Of a stretch of 11,497 nucleotides of DNA, positions 1-6,400 are shown one piece after another; the first letter of the stretch is position 1; every line of letters starts with the position of its first letter. The notes under the pieces are model-generated. The model saw only the letters and a program-made list of their open reading frames with translations, did not search any database and was not told the origin of the DNA. The stretch is taken from the NCBI GenBank assembly GCA_011390455.1, contig JAABSI010000093.1:1-11497 (forward strand). Reading direction: 5' to 3'. The DNA comes from Trueperaceae bacterium. Its GTDB lineage: Bacteria; Deinococcota; Deinococci; Deinococcales; Trueperaceae. The position numbers and the translations under genes are program-made.

Positions 1-143
1 GCCGCCGCCACGGCGATGACCTGCAACACGGTCAGCGGGATCAACGTGTCGCGCCAGAGGTCGACGTCGACCAGCCAGCGGTGCTCGTTGCCGGCGCTGA
101 CGAGGCGGCCCGGGGGCGGCGTGGGTGCGGTGACGGTGGTCAT
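1..143 (-). CDS. N-terminal fragment of an unrecognised membrane protein (runs off the left edge)
   Basis: On the minus strand an ATG at 143 is preceded by a good Shine-Dalgarno (CTAGGAGGC, complement of 152-160) with ideal spacing, which fixes the start. The 47 visible residues begin MTTVTAPTPPPGRLVSAGNE, a proline-rich polar head. They continue with a tryptophan-containing stretch (HRWLVDVDLWRD) and then a hydrophobic run (TLIPLTVLQVIAVAAA) that looks like the start of a transmembrane helix. I do not recognise the family. The gene follows the phosphatase gene on the same strand after 98 bp, so co-transcription is possible. The small hairpin between them and the strong ribosome site would also allow separate control. 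Only the first part is in the window, so no function is proposed. Confidence 0.7.
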   Translation of the reverse strand, partial: MTTVTAPTPPPGRLVSAGNEHRWLVDVDLWRDTLIPLTVLQVIAVAA

Positions 144-182
144 GGGCTCGTGCCTCCTAGCTCTCGGCGGTGGGACGGTCCG

Positions 183-199
183 CCCGCGCGGTGCGCGGG
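183..199 (-). terminator. Short GC hairpin between the phosphatase and the membrane-protein gene
   Basis: CCCGCGC, a 3-nt loop GGT and GCGCGGG form a 7-bp perfect stem 43 bp after the phosphatase stop codon. There is no U-tract on either strand, so it may be a weak terminator, a processing site or chance in GC-rich DNA. Confidence 0.3.
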
Positions 200-241
200 G
201 GCCACGCAGCGACCCAGCGTACGCCCGGTGTCGAGGTTGGC

Positions 242-820
242 CTAGACGCCTTTGCCCGTCCTTCGCACGAACCGCCCCACGTACGCCTCCTGCTCCCGCG
301 TCTCGACGGCGTGGGGCTGCGCCTCGCGCACACGCGCGATGGCGGCGTCGGCGTCGTCGCCGTAGGTGGTCGCGACCGCGGCGGCCACCATCCCCGAGCG
401 GCCCACGCCGCCGCGGCAGTGCACGACCACGCGACGGCCATCGTCGAGCGCGCGGCGGATGCCCGCGACCAGGGTGGCGAAGTCGTCTTCCCGCCATGGC
501 GGCGGCACCGAGTCGTCGGCGATGGGGAAGTGGCGCATCTGGAGGCCGGCGTCGCGAGCTCGGCCGCGCAGGTCGGGGATGGCCAGGAGGTCGTACTCGT
601 GGTCCTCCATGAGCGAGACGAGGACGTCGGCGCGGTGGTGGTGCCGCAGCCGGTCGAGGTCGGCGTCGAGGTCACGGGCCCAGCCGGCCGGATCGTAGTA
701 GCTCGGGCCGTGCTTGCCGGGGGCCAGGGTGAGGCCGAGCGCGCCCGCGGTGGGCAGGTCGGGCACCCAGTGGACGCGGAGGGGATCGCTCTCCGAGGTG
801 CGGATGCCGGAAGCCGTCAC
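242..820 (-). CDS. CDKN3-like dual-specificity / protein-tyrosine phosphatase
   Basis: The product is a 192-residue cytosolic cysteine phosphatase of the cyclin-dependent kinase inhibitor 3 (CDKN3)-like group. It would hydrolyse phosphotyrosine or phosphoserine/threonine, or a related phosphoester. The P-loop HCRGGVGRSG is intact: nucleophile Cys135, phosphate-binding Arg141, then Ser142 and Gly143. The likely general-acid Asp lies in the ADDSVPP loop (Asp102 or Asp103). The region before it (RTSESDPLRVHWVPDL, then APGK, LVSLMEDHEYDLLAIPDL) matches the usual order of the family. The reading frame is open far upstream, but homology begins at RTSESDP. I therefore chose GTG at 820, which has a G-rich stretch about 10 nt upstream; this start is less certain than the function. 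The gene is divergent from vapBC, and its physiological substrate cannot be inferred here. Confidence 0.85.
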   Translation of the reverse strand: MTASGIRTSESDPLRVHWVPDLPTAGALGLTLAPGKHGPSYYDPAGWARDLDADLDRLRHHHRADVLVSLMEDHEYDLLAIPDLRGRARDAGLQMRHFPIADDSVPPPWREDDFATLVAGIRRALDDGRRVVVHCRGGVGRSGMVAAAVATTYGDDADAAIARVREAQPHAVETREQEAYVGRFVRRTGKGV

Positions 821-890
821 GCTGCCGCGCCCCCCGTGGGTGTTCGCAGGAACGGGGTCGCCGCACGGCGGCGATGGTTCGGACGCGACG

Positions 891-904
891 GCATGCGCGC
901 ATGC
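891..904. promoter_or_regulatory. 14-bp palindrome upstream of the phosphatase gene
   Basis: GCATGCG/CGCATGC is a perfect 14-bp palindrome about 70 bp upstream of the phosphatase start. On the minus strand it overlaps a TAGCAT hexamer (complement of 901-906) that could be a -10 box, so a repressor site at the phosphatase promoter is conceivable. No matching -35 is visible. In DNA rich in GCGC this could be coincidence. Confidence 0.25.
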
Positions 905-1040
905 TAGGGGCACGCGGGCTCGCCGGGTGTCGGGTGCTTCACGGCCGGGGGCGGGTGGGCTGCTGCCGAGTTCGCCGTCGTGTGGCTTGCGGGGCGCGTG
1001 ACGATGGGTGGTATGGAGCCGGACCCCGCAGCCCTCACTG

Positions 1041-1064
1041 TAGCATATGCCATGGCATATGCTA
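1041..1064. promoter_or_regulatory. Perfect 24-bp palindrome, probable VapBC operator/promoter
   Basis: The half-site TAGCATATGCCA is followed immediately by its exact reverse complement, giving 24 paired positions with no mismatch or spacer. It ends 26 bp before the vapB start and 12 bp before the ribosome-binding site. The right half contains TATGCT (1058-1063), a plausible -10 box. It is an AT-rich island in otherwise GC-rich DNA. VapB antitoxins with an AbrB-type fold are dimers that bind palindromes over their own promoter, so autorepression by the VapBC complex is the natural reading. That function is inferred; the palindrome is seen directly. Confidence 0.8.
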
Positions 1065-1090
1065 TGGATGTAGGCGAGGAGGCGATCGCC

Positions 1091-1330
1091 GTGTCCGAGG
1101 AACGCCGTGTCCACCTGTTCCGCAATGGACGCAACCAGGCGCTGCGCATCCCACGCGAGTGGGAACTCGACGCCGACGAGGCGTTGCTCCGCCGCGAAGA
1201 CGGCGTCCTGACCGTCGTCCCCGTGCCGCGCGAGGGGCTGCTGCCGTGGCTGGCCACGCTCGAGCCGCTGCACGTGCCGTTCCCCGACGTGGACGACGAC
1301 CTCCTCCCGCTCGACGAGCCCGACGTGTGA
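1091..1330 (+). CDS. vapB: VapB-type antitoxin (AbrB/SpoVT fold, VagC-like)
   Basis: This is the antitoxin of a type II toxin-antitoxin pair, 79 residues long and cytosolic. It binds and blocks the adjacent VapC RNase and, with it, represses the operon. The N-terminal half RRVHLFRNGRNQALRIPREWEL is the characteristic swapped-hairpin AbrB/MazE-type DNA-binding motif of VapB/VagC (consensus like 'F.NGNSQAVRIP'). The acidic C-terminus (PDVDDDLLPLDEPDV) is the expected flexible, toxin-wrapping tail. I place the start at GTG 1091 because GAGGAGG (1076-1082) lies 8 nt upstream and homology begins right there. ATG codons further upstream are in frame, but they fall before or inside the palindromic operator. 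The stop is followed one base later by the vapC start, as expected for translational coupling. Confidence 0.85.
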   Translation: MSEERRVHLFRNGRNQALRIPREWELDADEALLRREDGVLTVVPVPREGLLPWLATLEPLHVPFPDVDDDLLPLDEPDV

Positions 1331-1331
1331 C

Positions 1332-1754
1332 GTGACCCGCTACCTGCTCGACACCGACACGCTGTCGCACGTGTTGCGCGAGCCCTCCGGCACCGTCGCG
1401 CGGCGCATCGCCGTGGTGGGCGAGCAGGCGGTGGCCACGACGCCGATCGTCGCGGGCGAGTTGCGGTTCGGCGCTCGGCGGTCGGGCTCTCACCCCCTCG
1501 TCGAACGCGTGGACGAGTTGCTCGCGCGGCTGCAGGTCTTGCCGCTCGACGACCGGGTCGCCATGGCCTACGCGGACGTGCGACGAGCGCTCGAGCAGGT
1601 AGGCACGCCGTTCCCACCGAACGACCTGTGGATCGCGGCCCACGCGCTGACCGAGGAGCGCATCGTCGTCACAGGGAACGTGCGCGAGTTTCGGCGCGTG
1701 GCGGGTCTGGGCGTCGAGGACTGGCGCGAGGCGCTTGGTGCGGCTTCACCCTGA
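1332..1754 (+). CDS. vapC: VapC-type PIN-domain ribonuclease toxin
   Basis: The product is a 140-residue PIN-domain toxin that cleaves RNA (tRNA or rRNA in characterised relatives) with Mg2+ or Mn2+ when freed from VapB. The acidic catalytic set is complete: Asp7 in YLLDTDTLS, Glu43 in AGELRFGA, Asp98 in PPNDLWIAAHAL, and the C-terminal TGNVREF box with Asn116 and Glu119. The length is normal for the VapC/VagD/FitB-like group. Translation starts at a GTG one base after the vapB stop, without its own strong Shine-Dalgarno, so it is probably coupled. All features suggest an intact, active module. Right behind it lies the remnant of a different vapC, which suggests that toxin-antitoxin modules have been replaced at this spot. 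Confidence 0.92.
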   Translation: MTRYLLDTDTLSHVLREPSGTVARRIAVVGEQAVATTPIVAGELRFGARRSGSHPLVERVDELLARLQVLPLDDRVAMAYADVRRALEQVGTPFPPNDLWIAAHALTEERIVVTGNVREFRRVAGLGVEDWREALGAASP

Positions 1755-1794
1755 TCGAGCGCGAGAGCGCGCGTCGCCTCGCGCGCCTCGGCGG

Positions 1795-2058
1795 ATCGGG
1801 GAGTTGGCGTGCGGTCGGCTCTCGGACCACGCCACCGTGCTCGAGCTCATGCGCGCGCTGCCGGCGGCGCCCGTCGCCACCGTCGACGAGGCGCCGTCGC
1901 TCATCCGGCGCCGCGCCCTCATGGACCGCGGTATTGGCTGGGTCGACGTGCAGCTGCTCGGCTCGGGCTTGCTGGCCAGCGTCCCGATCTAGACGCTCGA
2001 CCGGCGGTTGGCCGCGGTCGCCGCAGAACTCGGGGTGGCGGCGGAGCCCCGGGGATGA
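1795..2058 (+). pseudogene. Remnant of a second, different vapC (5'-truncated, internal stop)
   Basis: From 1795 the frame reads IGELACGRLSDHATVLELM, then DEAPSLIRRRALM and GIGWVDVQLLGSGLLASVPI, then a TAG stop (1990-1992). After it the same frame continues as TLDRRLAAVAAELGVA to a TGA at 2058. This matches the C-terminal two-thirds of a PIN toxin of the mycobacterial-VapC type. In that group the typical text around the stop is '..LLAGVPLWTLDKRLAAVAAELG', so the TAG sits where a Trp codon (TGG) is expected. The N-terminal third with the first catalytic Asp is missing, and nothing resembling it lies between 1755 and 1794. Glu of GEL and Asp of GWVD remain. It is too diverged from the adjacent vapC to be a tandem copy. 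I see no ribosome site or partner antitoxin, so it is almost certainly non-functional. Confidence 0.8.
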
Positions 2059-2112
2059 GCGGATCGCGTCGAGCGCGGGTACGCGGTCAGGCCATGCGGG
2101 CAGCGGGACGTC

Positions 2113-2150
2113 GACCTACCGGAACCGGCACCTTACGTGTCAGGTAGGTC
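2113..2150. repeat. Inverted repeat upstream of the toastrack gene
   Basis: GACCTACC (2113-2120) and GGTAGGTC (2143-2150) are exact 8-bp inverted repeats separated by 22 nt, ending 19 bp before the next start codon. They could be operator half-sites or an RNA stem in the leader. The gene that follows has no visible Shine-Dalgarno, so this element may matter for its expression. Confidence 0.4.
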
Positions 2151-2169
2151 CCATCCCACCCTGCTCTGC

Positions 2170-2883
2170 ATGAACACCACGACCCGTACGATCCTCGCAG
2201 CCTCACTTCTGATCCTCGCTCTCCTCCTGGCGGTGGCCGCCCCGGTGGCGGCGACCGGCCAGGACGACCACCCGTTCGAGCTCGTCGAGATCGCGCGCGG
2301 CGACGCGACGTCCGCCGAAGTCGTCCTCGACGTCGACATCGGGCGCCTCGACCTGCGCGGCCAGCCCGGCGGCGACGGGCGCGCACTCGTCGGCGTCGTC
2401 GACCTCGGGAACGCACAGGCGCTCGAGCACACGGTGGAGCCGGGCGCACACCTGAGCGTCGCCCTGCGGGGGCGCACCCCGCTCCGCACGCGCGTCGTGC
2501 GTGAGGGCCCATACTGGGACCTCAACCTCGCCGCCGACCTGCCGGCCACCGTCGCCGTGCGCTCCCGCGTCGGCGAGACGATGCTCGACCTGCGCGGCAC
2601 CGCGGTGCAGCGCGTGGAGCTCGACGCCGGCATCGGCGACCACGAGGTCCACCTCCCCGAGGGCGATGTCGTGGCACGCCTGACGACGTGGTTGGGCGAC
2701 CTGGACGTCTTCGTGCCCCGCGCCGCGATCGTGCGGCTGCACCTGGATGGCGGCCGCGACCTGGATGCGCTGCCCGAGGGCTTCGTCGCGGTGCCGGGCG
2801 GGTACGAGCGCGACGGCGCCGGCGCGACGATCGACCTGACGCTCGGCGTCGGACTCGGCGACATCCGGGTGCGGACGTACTGA
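2170..2883 (+). CDS. Exported toastrack-type beta protein (DUF2154/DUF4097-like)
   Basis: The 237-residue precursor begins MNTTTR, then about 20 hydrophobic residues (ILAASLLILALLLAVAAPVA), with probable signal cleavage near VAATG, so it is exported. The mature part is a chain of short beta strands with recurring G-D-L/V turns: VVLDVDIGRLDLRG, VGETMLDLRG, VELDAGIGDHEVHLP, LTTWLGDLDVFVP, LTLGVGLGDIRVRTY. That is the look of toastrack or right-handed beta-solenoid proteins such as DUF2154 (the C-terminal half of LiaF) and DUF4097. Those are often tied to cell-envelope stress sensing, but no LiaRS-like partner is present here. ATG 2170 is chosen because the signal peptide starts there. An in-frame GTG at 2137 is the alternative, and neither has a convincing Shine-Dalgarno, so leaderless translation is possible. 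Family assignment is by pattern only. Confidence 0.7.
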   Translation: MNTTTRTILAASLLILALLLAVAAPVAATGQDDHPFELVEIARGDATSAEVVLDVDIGRLDLRGQPGGDGRALVGVVDLGNAQALEHTVEPGAHLSVALRGRTPLRTRVVREGPYWDLNLAADLPATVAVRSRVGETMLDLRGTAVQRVELDAGIGDHEVHLPEGDVVARLTTWLGDLDVFVPRAAIVRLHLDGGRDLDALPEGFVAVPGGYERDGAGATIDLTLGVGLGDIRVRTY

Positions 2884-3176
2884 CCCGCGACGGGTGCGCA
2901 CGCTGACGGCAGCCGCGTGCCACGCTGAGGTCCTCGCCGATCGCGCGCACCAGGTCGCCGTCGAGCCTCGTGCGCCCGCGAGAGGCCCCGACGGCGGGCG
3001 GTCAGCCGGGGCTGGAAGCGGCGCGGCGGGCCGTCGGCGACATCCTCACGCTCGAACCTGTCCGCATCGCCCCACGGCAGTCGGATCGAAACCGGGGGTT
3101 CGGGACCACCCAGAGGCGGTCGGAGCCCCGTTTCTACCCGTTTCCGGCGTGGTTGGACGCGCACCGCCGCAACATC

Positions 3177-3205
3177 TTGACGGATGCCGCATACCGCGGT
3201 ATGTT
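3177..3205 (+). promoter_or_regulatory. Strong promoter inside element copy 1, with palindromic spacer
   Basis: TTGACG (3177-3182), a 17-bp spacer and TATGTT (3200-3205) form a near-consensus housekeeping promoter. The spacer and -10 contain CATACCG/CGGTATG (3190-3203), a perfect 14-bp palindrome, in an ideal place for a repressor or activator. Transcription would start near 3212 and meet the hairpin at 3231. Confidence 0.75.
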
Positions 3206-3211
3206 CGAAAG

Positions 3212-3257
3212 CGTCAACCAAGAGCATTCGCGGCGCCCCGAGGGGCGCCGGTTTCGT
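3212..3257 (+). ncRNA. Predicted ~46-nt RNA of element copy 1
   Basis: The transcript expected from the promoter at 3177-3205 has a short unpaired 5' part with the conserved TCAACCAAGAG. A 9-bp stem follows (CGGCGCCCC/GGGGCGCCG, 3231-3239 and 3242-3250), then GTTTCGT. The hairpin could be an intrinsic terminator with a poor U-tract, so the product would be a very small RNA; otherwise the RNA reads into the 215-bp leader of the lipoprotein gene. No protein-coding content is seen in it. Existence as RNA is inferred from the conserved promoter and hairpin only. Confidence 0.45.
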
Positions 3258-3335
3258 CGTGCCTCGGCGCGCGTCGGGCAACGGTGGGCCTGTGTCCCCG
3301 ACGCCGTCGGCCACGCCGACGGGACATGAGTCCCT

Positions 3336-3344
3336 TGTTAACAT
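3336..3344 (+). promoter_or_regulatory. Possible extended -10 promoter of the large lipoprotein gene
   Basis: TGTTAACAT reads as an extended -10 (TGn followed by TAACAT) in an AT-rich patch of GC-rich DNA, about 128 bp before the lipoprotein start. No good -35 is present, which is tolerated with an extended -10. It lies downstream of the hairpin of element copy 1, so the lipoprotein need not depend on that element's promoter. Confidence 0.35.
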
Positions 3345-3471
3345 TCGATGAACCTGCTCCATCCACGCCGTTCGTCCGACGTGCTCGGTCCAGCGATCTG
3401 GATGGGATCGCGGGACCGAGCCGCAGGCGCACCCACCGAGGCACGTCGCGGCTGTAGAGGAGCGTGTGCCC

Positions 3472-6400
3472 ATGACACGAACGGAACCCACGAACCACGG
3501 GAGACGAGACGGCACCCGTGCCGCGCGGCGGTCGCTGGCGCGGCTCGGGTGGGGGGTGATCGTCGCAGTCGCCCTCGCTGGCTGCGCCCGGCAGGCGCCG
3601 CCCCCAACCGCGGCCATCACCGAGGTGCGCGCGACGTCCAGCACGTCACTGGTGGTGGCGTTCGACGCGCCCGTGCACGTCGCCGACCCCGGCGCGTTCG
3701 CCATCCGCGACCCGGACGGCACCGCGCTCGACGTGGTCGCCCTGCACCCGCGACCCGACGGCCGCAGCGTGGTGCTCGGTACCGCGCCCCAGCAGGCCGT
3801 CACGTACCGCCTCGCCGTCGCGGGCGTCGCGACCGCGGACACGCTCCAGCCGCTGGCCGACATGAGCGGCGATTTCGCCGGCAGCGTCGCGCCGGCACCG
3901 GTCGTGGCCAGCGCCGTGGCCATCAGCCCCACGCAGGTGGTCGTCTCGTTCCACGACCCCGCCACCGGCGCGCCGGCGGAGCTCGGACCGTCCGCCGAGG
4001 ACGGAGCTCAGTACCGCCTCGCCGACAGCGCACTCCCGCTCGAGATCGAGGGGGCCGCCTTCGGCAGCGACTTCGCGACCGTGGTGCTCACCACGGCGCC
4101 GCAGTTCGACGCGAGCTACACGCTCGAGGTCGCGGCCGTGTTCAGCCGCGTCGGCGAGCGCCTGGTCGACCCCTTCAACAACCGCACGGCGTTCGTCGGG
4201 ATCGCCGCCAACGACACGCGCTCGCCCACCGTCGAGCAGGCGTCGTCGCTCGGCGTCACCGCCGTGGAGGTGCGCTTCAGCGAGCCGCTGCGCGACGAGC
4301 CCGGCGGCGCCGGCGACCCCGCGAGCTACGCCATCGCGGACGCCGGCGGGGAGTCCCTGCCGGTCGTCGACGTCGAACTCAACGCCTACCGCACCGCCGC
4401 CGTGCTGACCACCGGCCGCAGCCAGGTGGACGGCCGTGCGTACACCCTCACCGTGCAGGGCCTGCGCGATGACGCCGGCAACGCGCTCGATCCGGACCCG
4501 ACGGACGTCTCCTTCGTCGGGCAGGACGCCCCCGTGGGCGTCGACACGACGCCGCCGCGCGTCGCCAACGTCGGCTCCACCGGGAACACGTCCGTCGTGG
4601 TCACCTTCTCGGAGCCGGTGCTCGGGGGCCCGTCCAGCGCCGAGAACCCTGACCACTACCGGATCTACTCGAGCGATGCCGCCCCGGACGAGGTCGGCCC
4701 GCTCGCCACGCTGATGGTGCTCGACGCGGTGCTCGACGCCACCCGCACGTCGGTGACGCTCACGACCACCTCTCAGTCCGATATCGGGTACGTGCTCGAG
4801 GTCGTCGACGTGCGCGACCTGGCGGGCAACCAGATCGCGCCGCCCGAGCGCGGCGTCGACCCGAGCCGCCTGAGCTTCCGCGGCACCGCGCCGGCGCCGG
4901 GCGAGCTGATCGACAGCGACGGCGACGGCCTGAGCGACGACGTCGAGCAGCGTGGCTGGACCGTGCGCGTCACCCGAACGGACGGCAGCGTCGAGCGCCG
5001 CGAGGTCACCAGCGATCCGTTCACGGTCGACACCGATGGCGACGGCTTGACCGACGCCGAGGAGCGCCAGTACGGCACCGACCCGCGCAACGCCGACAGC
5101 GACGGCGACGGGATCTCGGATTTCGACGAGTTGAACCTGTACTACTCCGAGCCGACGATGGAGGATACCGACGGCGACGGCCTCCCCGACGGGCTCGAGG
5201 TGGACTTCTTCGGCACCTCGCCGCTCCTGGCCGACACCGACGGCGACCAGTTCGACGACGCCTATGAGGTGACGACCGACAACCGCAACCCGCGCGTCGC
5301 CGACCTGCCGCGCGTGGCCATCAACGTCGGCGCGGTCGACCTGCGGCTCGACGTGCGTTTCGAGGAGCAGACGGCCAGCGGCACCCGCACGCTCGACAGC
5401 CGCAGCTTCGCCTCCACCCTCGCGCAATCCCAGGAGTCGGCCCAGGCGCGCGAGACCTCCAGCACGCTCGAGTGGTTCGTGCAGGGCGAGGCGACCGTCT
5501 GCACCTACGGCGGCTGCGAGGAGGGCAAGGAGGGCGGCTTCAAGTTCACCGCCGCCGGCGGGGCGAGCGGTTCCAGCTCGACGACCTTCACGAGCGCCTC
5601 GGTGCGCGCCACCCAGCGCGAGTACGCCACGAGCCTGGCGAGCGAGGCGGAGATCACCGCCGAGTCGGTCGTGACCCGCGTGGTCGAGGGCGCCTCGATG
5701 GCGGTCGAGGTCAACCTGCGCAACGCCAGCAACATCGCCTTCACGATCAGCGACATCGAGCTCACCGCGCGCATCCAGGACCCGCGCGACCCGAGCGTGT
5801 TCGTGCCGGTCGCGACCCTGTTCGCGGCCTCGGGCGCGCCGATCAGCATCGGGCCGCTGGACCCCGAGCGGGGGCCGTTCCGGTTCGCGACCGACAGCGC
5901 GTTCCCGAGCCTGGTCGAGAGCCTCATGGCGAACCCGCGCGGCCTGACCTTCGAGGTCGCGAGCTACACGATCGTCGACGAGTTCGGCCGCGACTTCGCG
6001 TTCGTCGAGCAGGACGTCAACGACCGCACCGCCTACCTCGAGATCAACTACGCCGGCAACGCGCCGCTCGAGCGCCACCAGGTCGCCACCAACGGCACCT
6101 TCGATGCGTCGGGGCGCCCGTCGGGCATCACCTTCGCGCAGGTGATGGAGGACGTGCTCGGCCTCGAGTACGTGCCCGAGGCCGTCGACGTGAACCTCGA
6201 CCCGACCGTGCGCGCGGACGCCGACCTGCTCGACCGCAGCTACTCGACGCGCACCGTCAACGGCGTCGACACCCTGTGGCGCGTCAAGCGGGTCTCGCGC
6301 ACGCTCACGGGCCAGGAGCGCGACTGGTGGGTCCTCGGGCCACAGGGCAACATCACCCCGGTCGGCACCCGCCCAGGCGTCGACTTCCGCAGCACCACGG

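Larger units (their letters stand above)
3087..3257 (+). repeat. 171-bp structured intergenic element, copy 1
   Basis: This stretch aligns without gaps to 9543-9713 in the same orientation, with 127 of 171 positions identical by hand count. The conserved blocks are the left end CGAAACCGGGGGTTCGGG, an internal CCCGTTTCCG (3137-3146), the promoter TTGACG/17 bp/TATGTT (3177-3205), TCAACCAAGAG (3218-3228 area), and a GC hairpin with right end CCGGTTTCG (3231-3256). The stretch between the left end and the internal box is essentially unconserved although its length is fixed. The ends CGAAACCGG and CCGGTTTCG are exact 9-bp inverted repeats. It may be a small RNA gene, a regulatory leader or a MITE-like mobile repeat. 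It matches no named family that I know. Confidence 0.85.
2884..3471. other. 588-bp gene-free stretch containing repeat element copy 1
   Basis: I find no convincing protein gene here; the open frames have no recognisable content and no ribosome sites. 2884-3086 holds nothing I can name beyond a weak 5-bp hairpin at the preceding stop codon (ACCCG/CGGGT, 2883-2895). 3087-3257 is the 171-bp element. 3306-3320 forms a 6-bp hairpin (GTCGGC-CAC-GCCGAC). 3336-3344 is a possible extended -10 promoter for the large lipoprotein, and 3456-3462 is that gene's Shine-Dalgarno. Confidence 0.6.

Noticed and set aside
980..1090. Upstream in-frame start codons for vapB, which would add up to 37 residues
   Set aside because: They would put the palindromic operator inside the coding region (encoding VAYAMAYAM). 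GTG 1091 has a strong, well-spaced Shine-Dalgarno and is where homology begins.
3087..3104. tRNA-like T-arm (GGGGGTTCGGG) at the left end of the 171-bp element
   Set aside because: The rest of a tRNA cloverleaf (acceptor, anticodon and D arms) cannot be fitted around it in either copy.
2133..3965. A 610-codon minus-strand frame across the toastrack gene, the intergenic region and the lipoprotein start
   Set aside because: It lies antisense to two well-supported genes, has low-complexity Ser/Arg/Thr content and shows no family resemblance.
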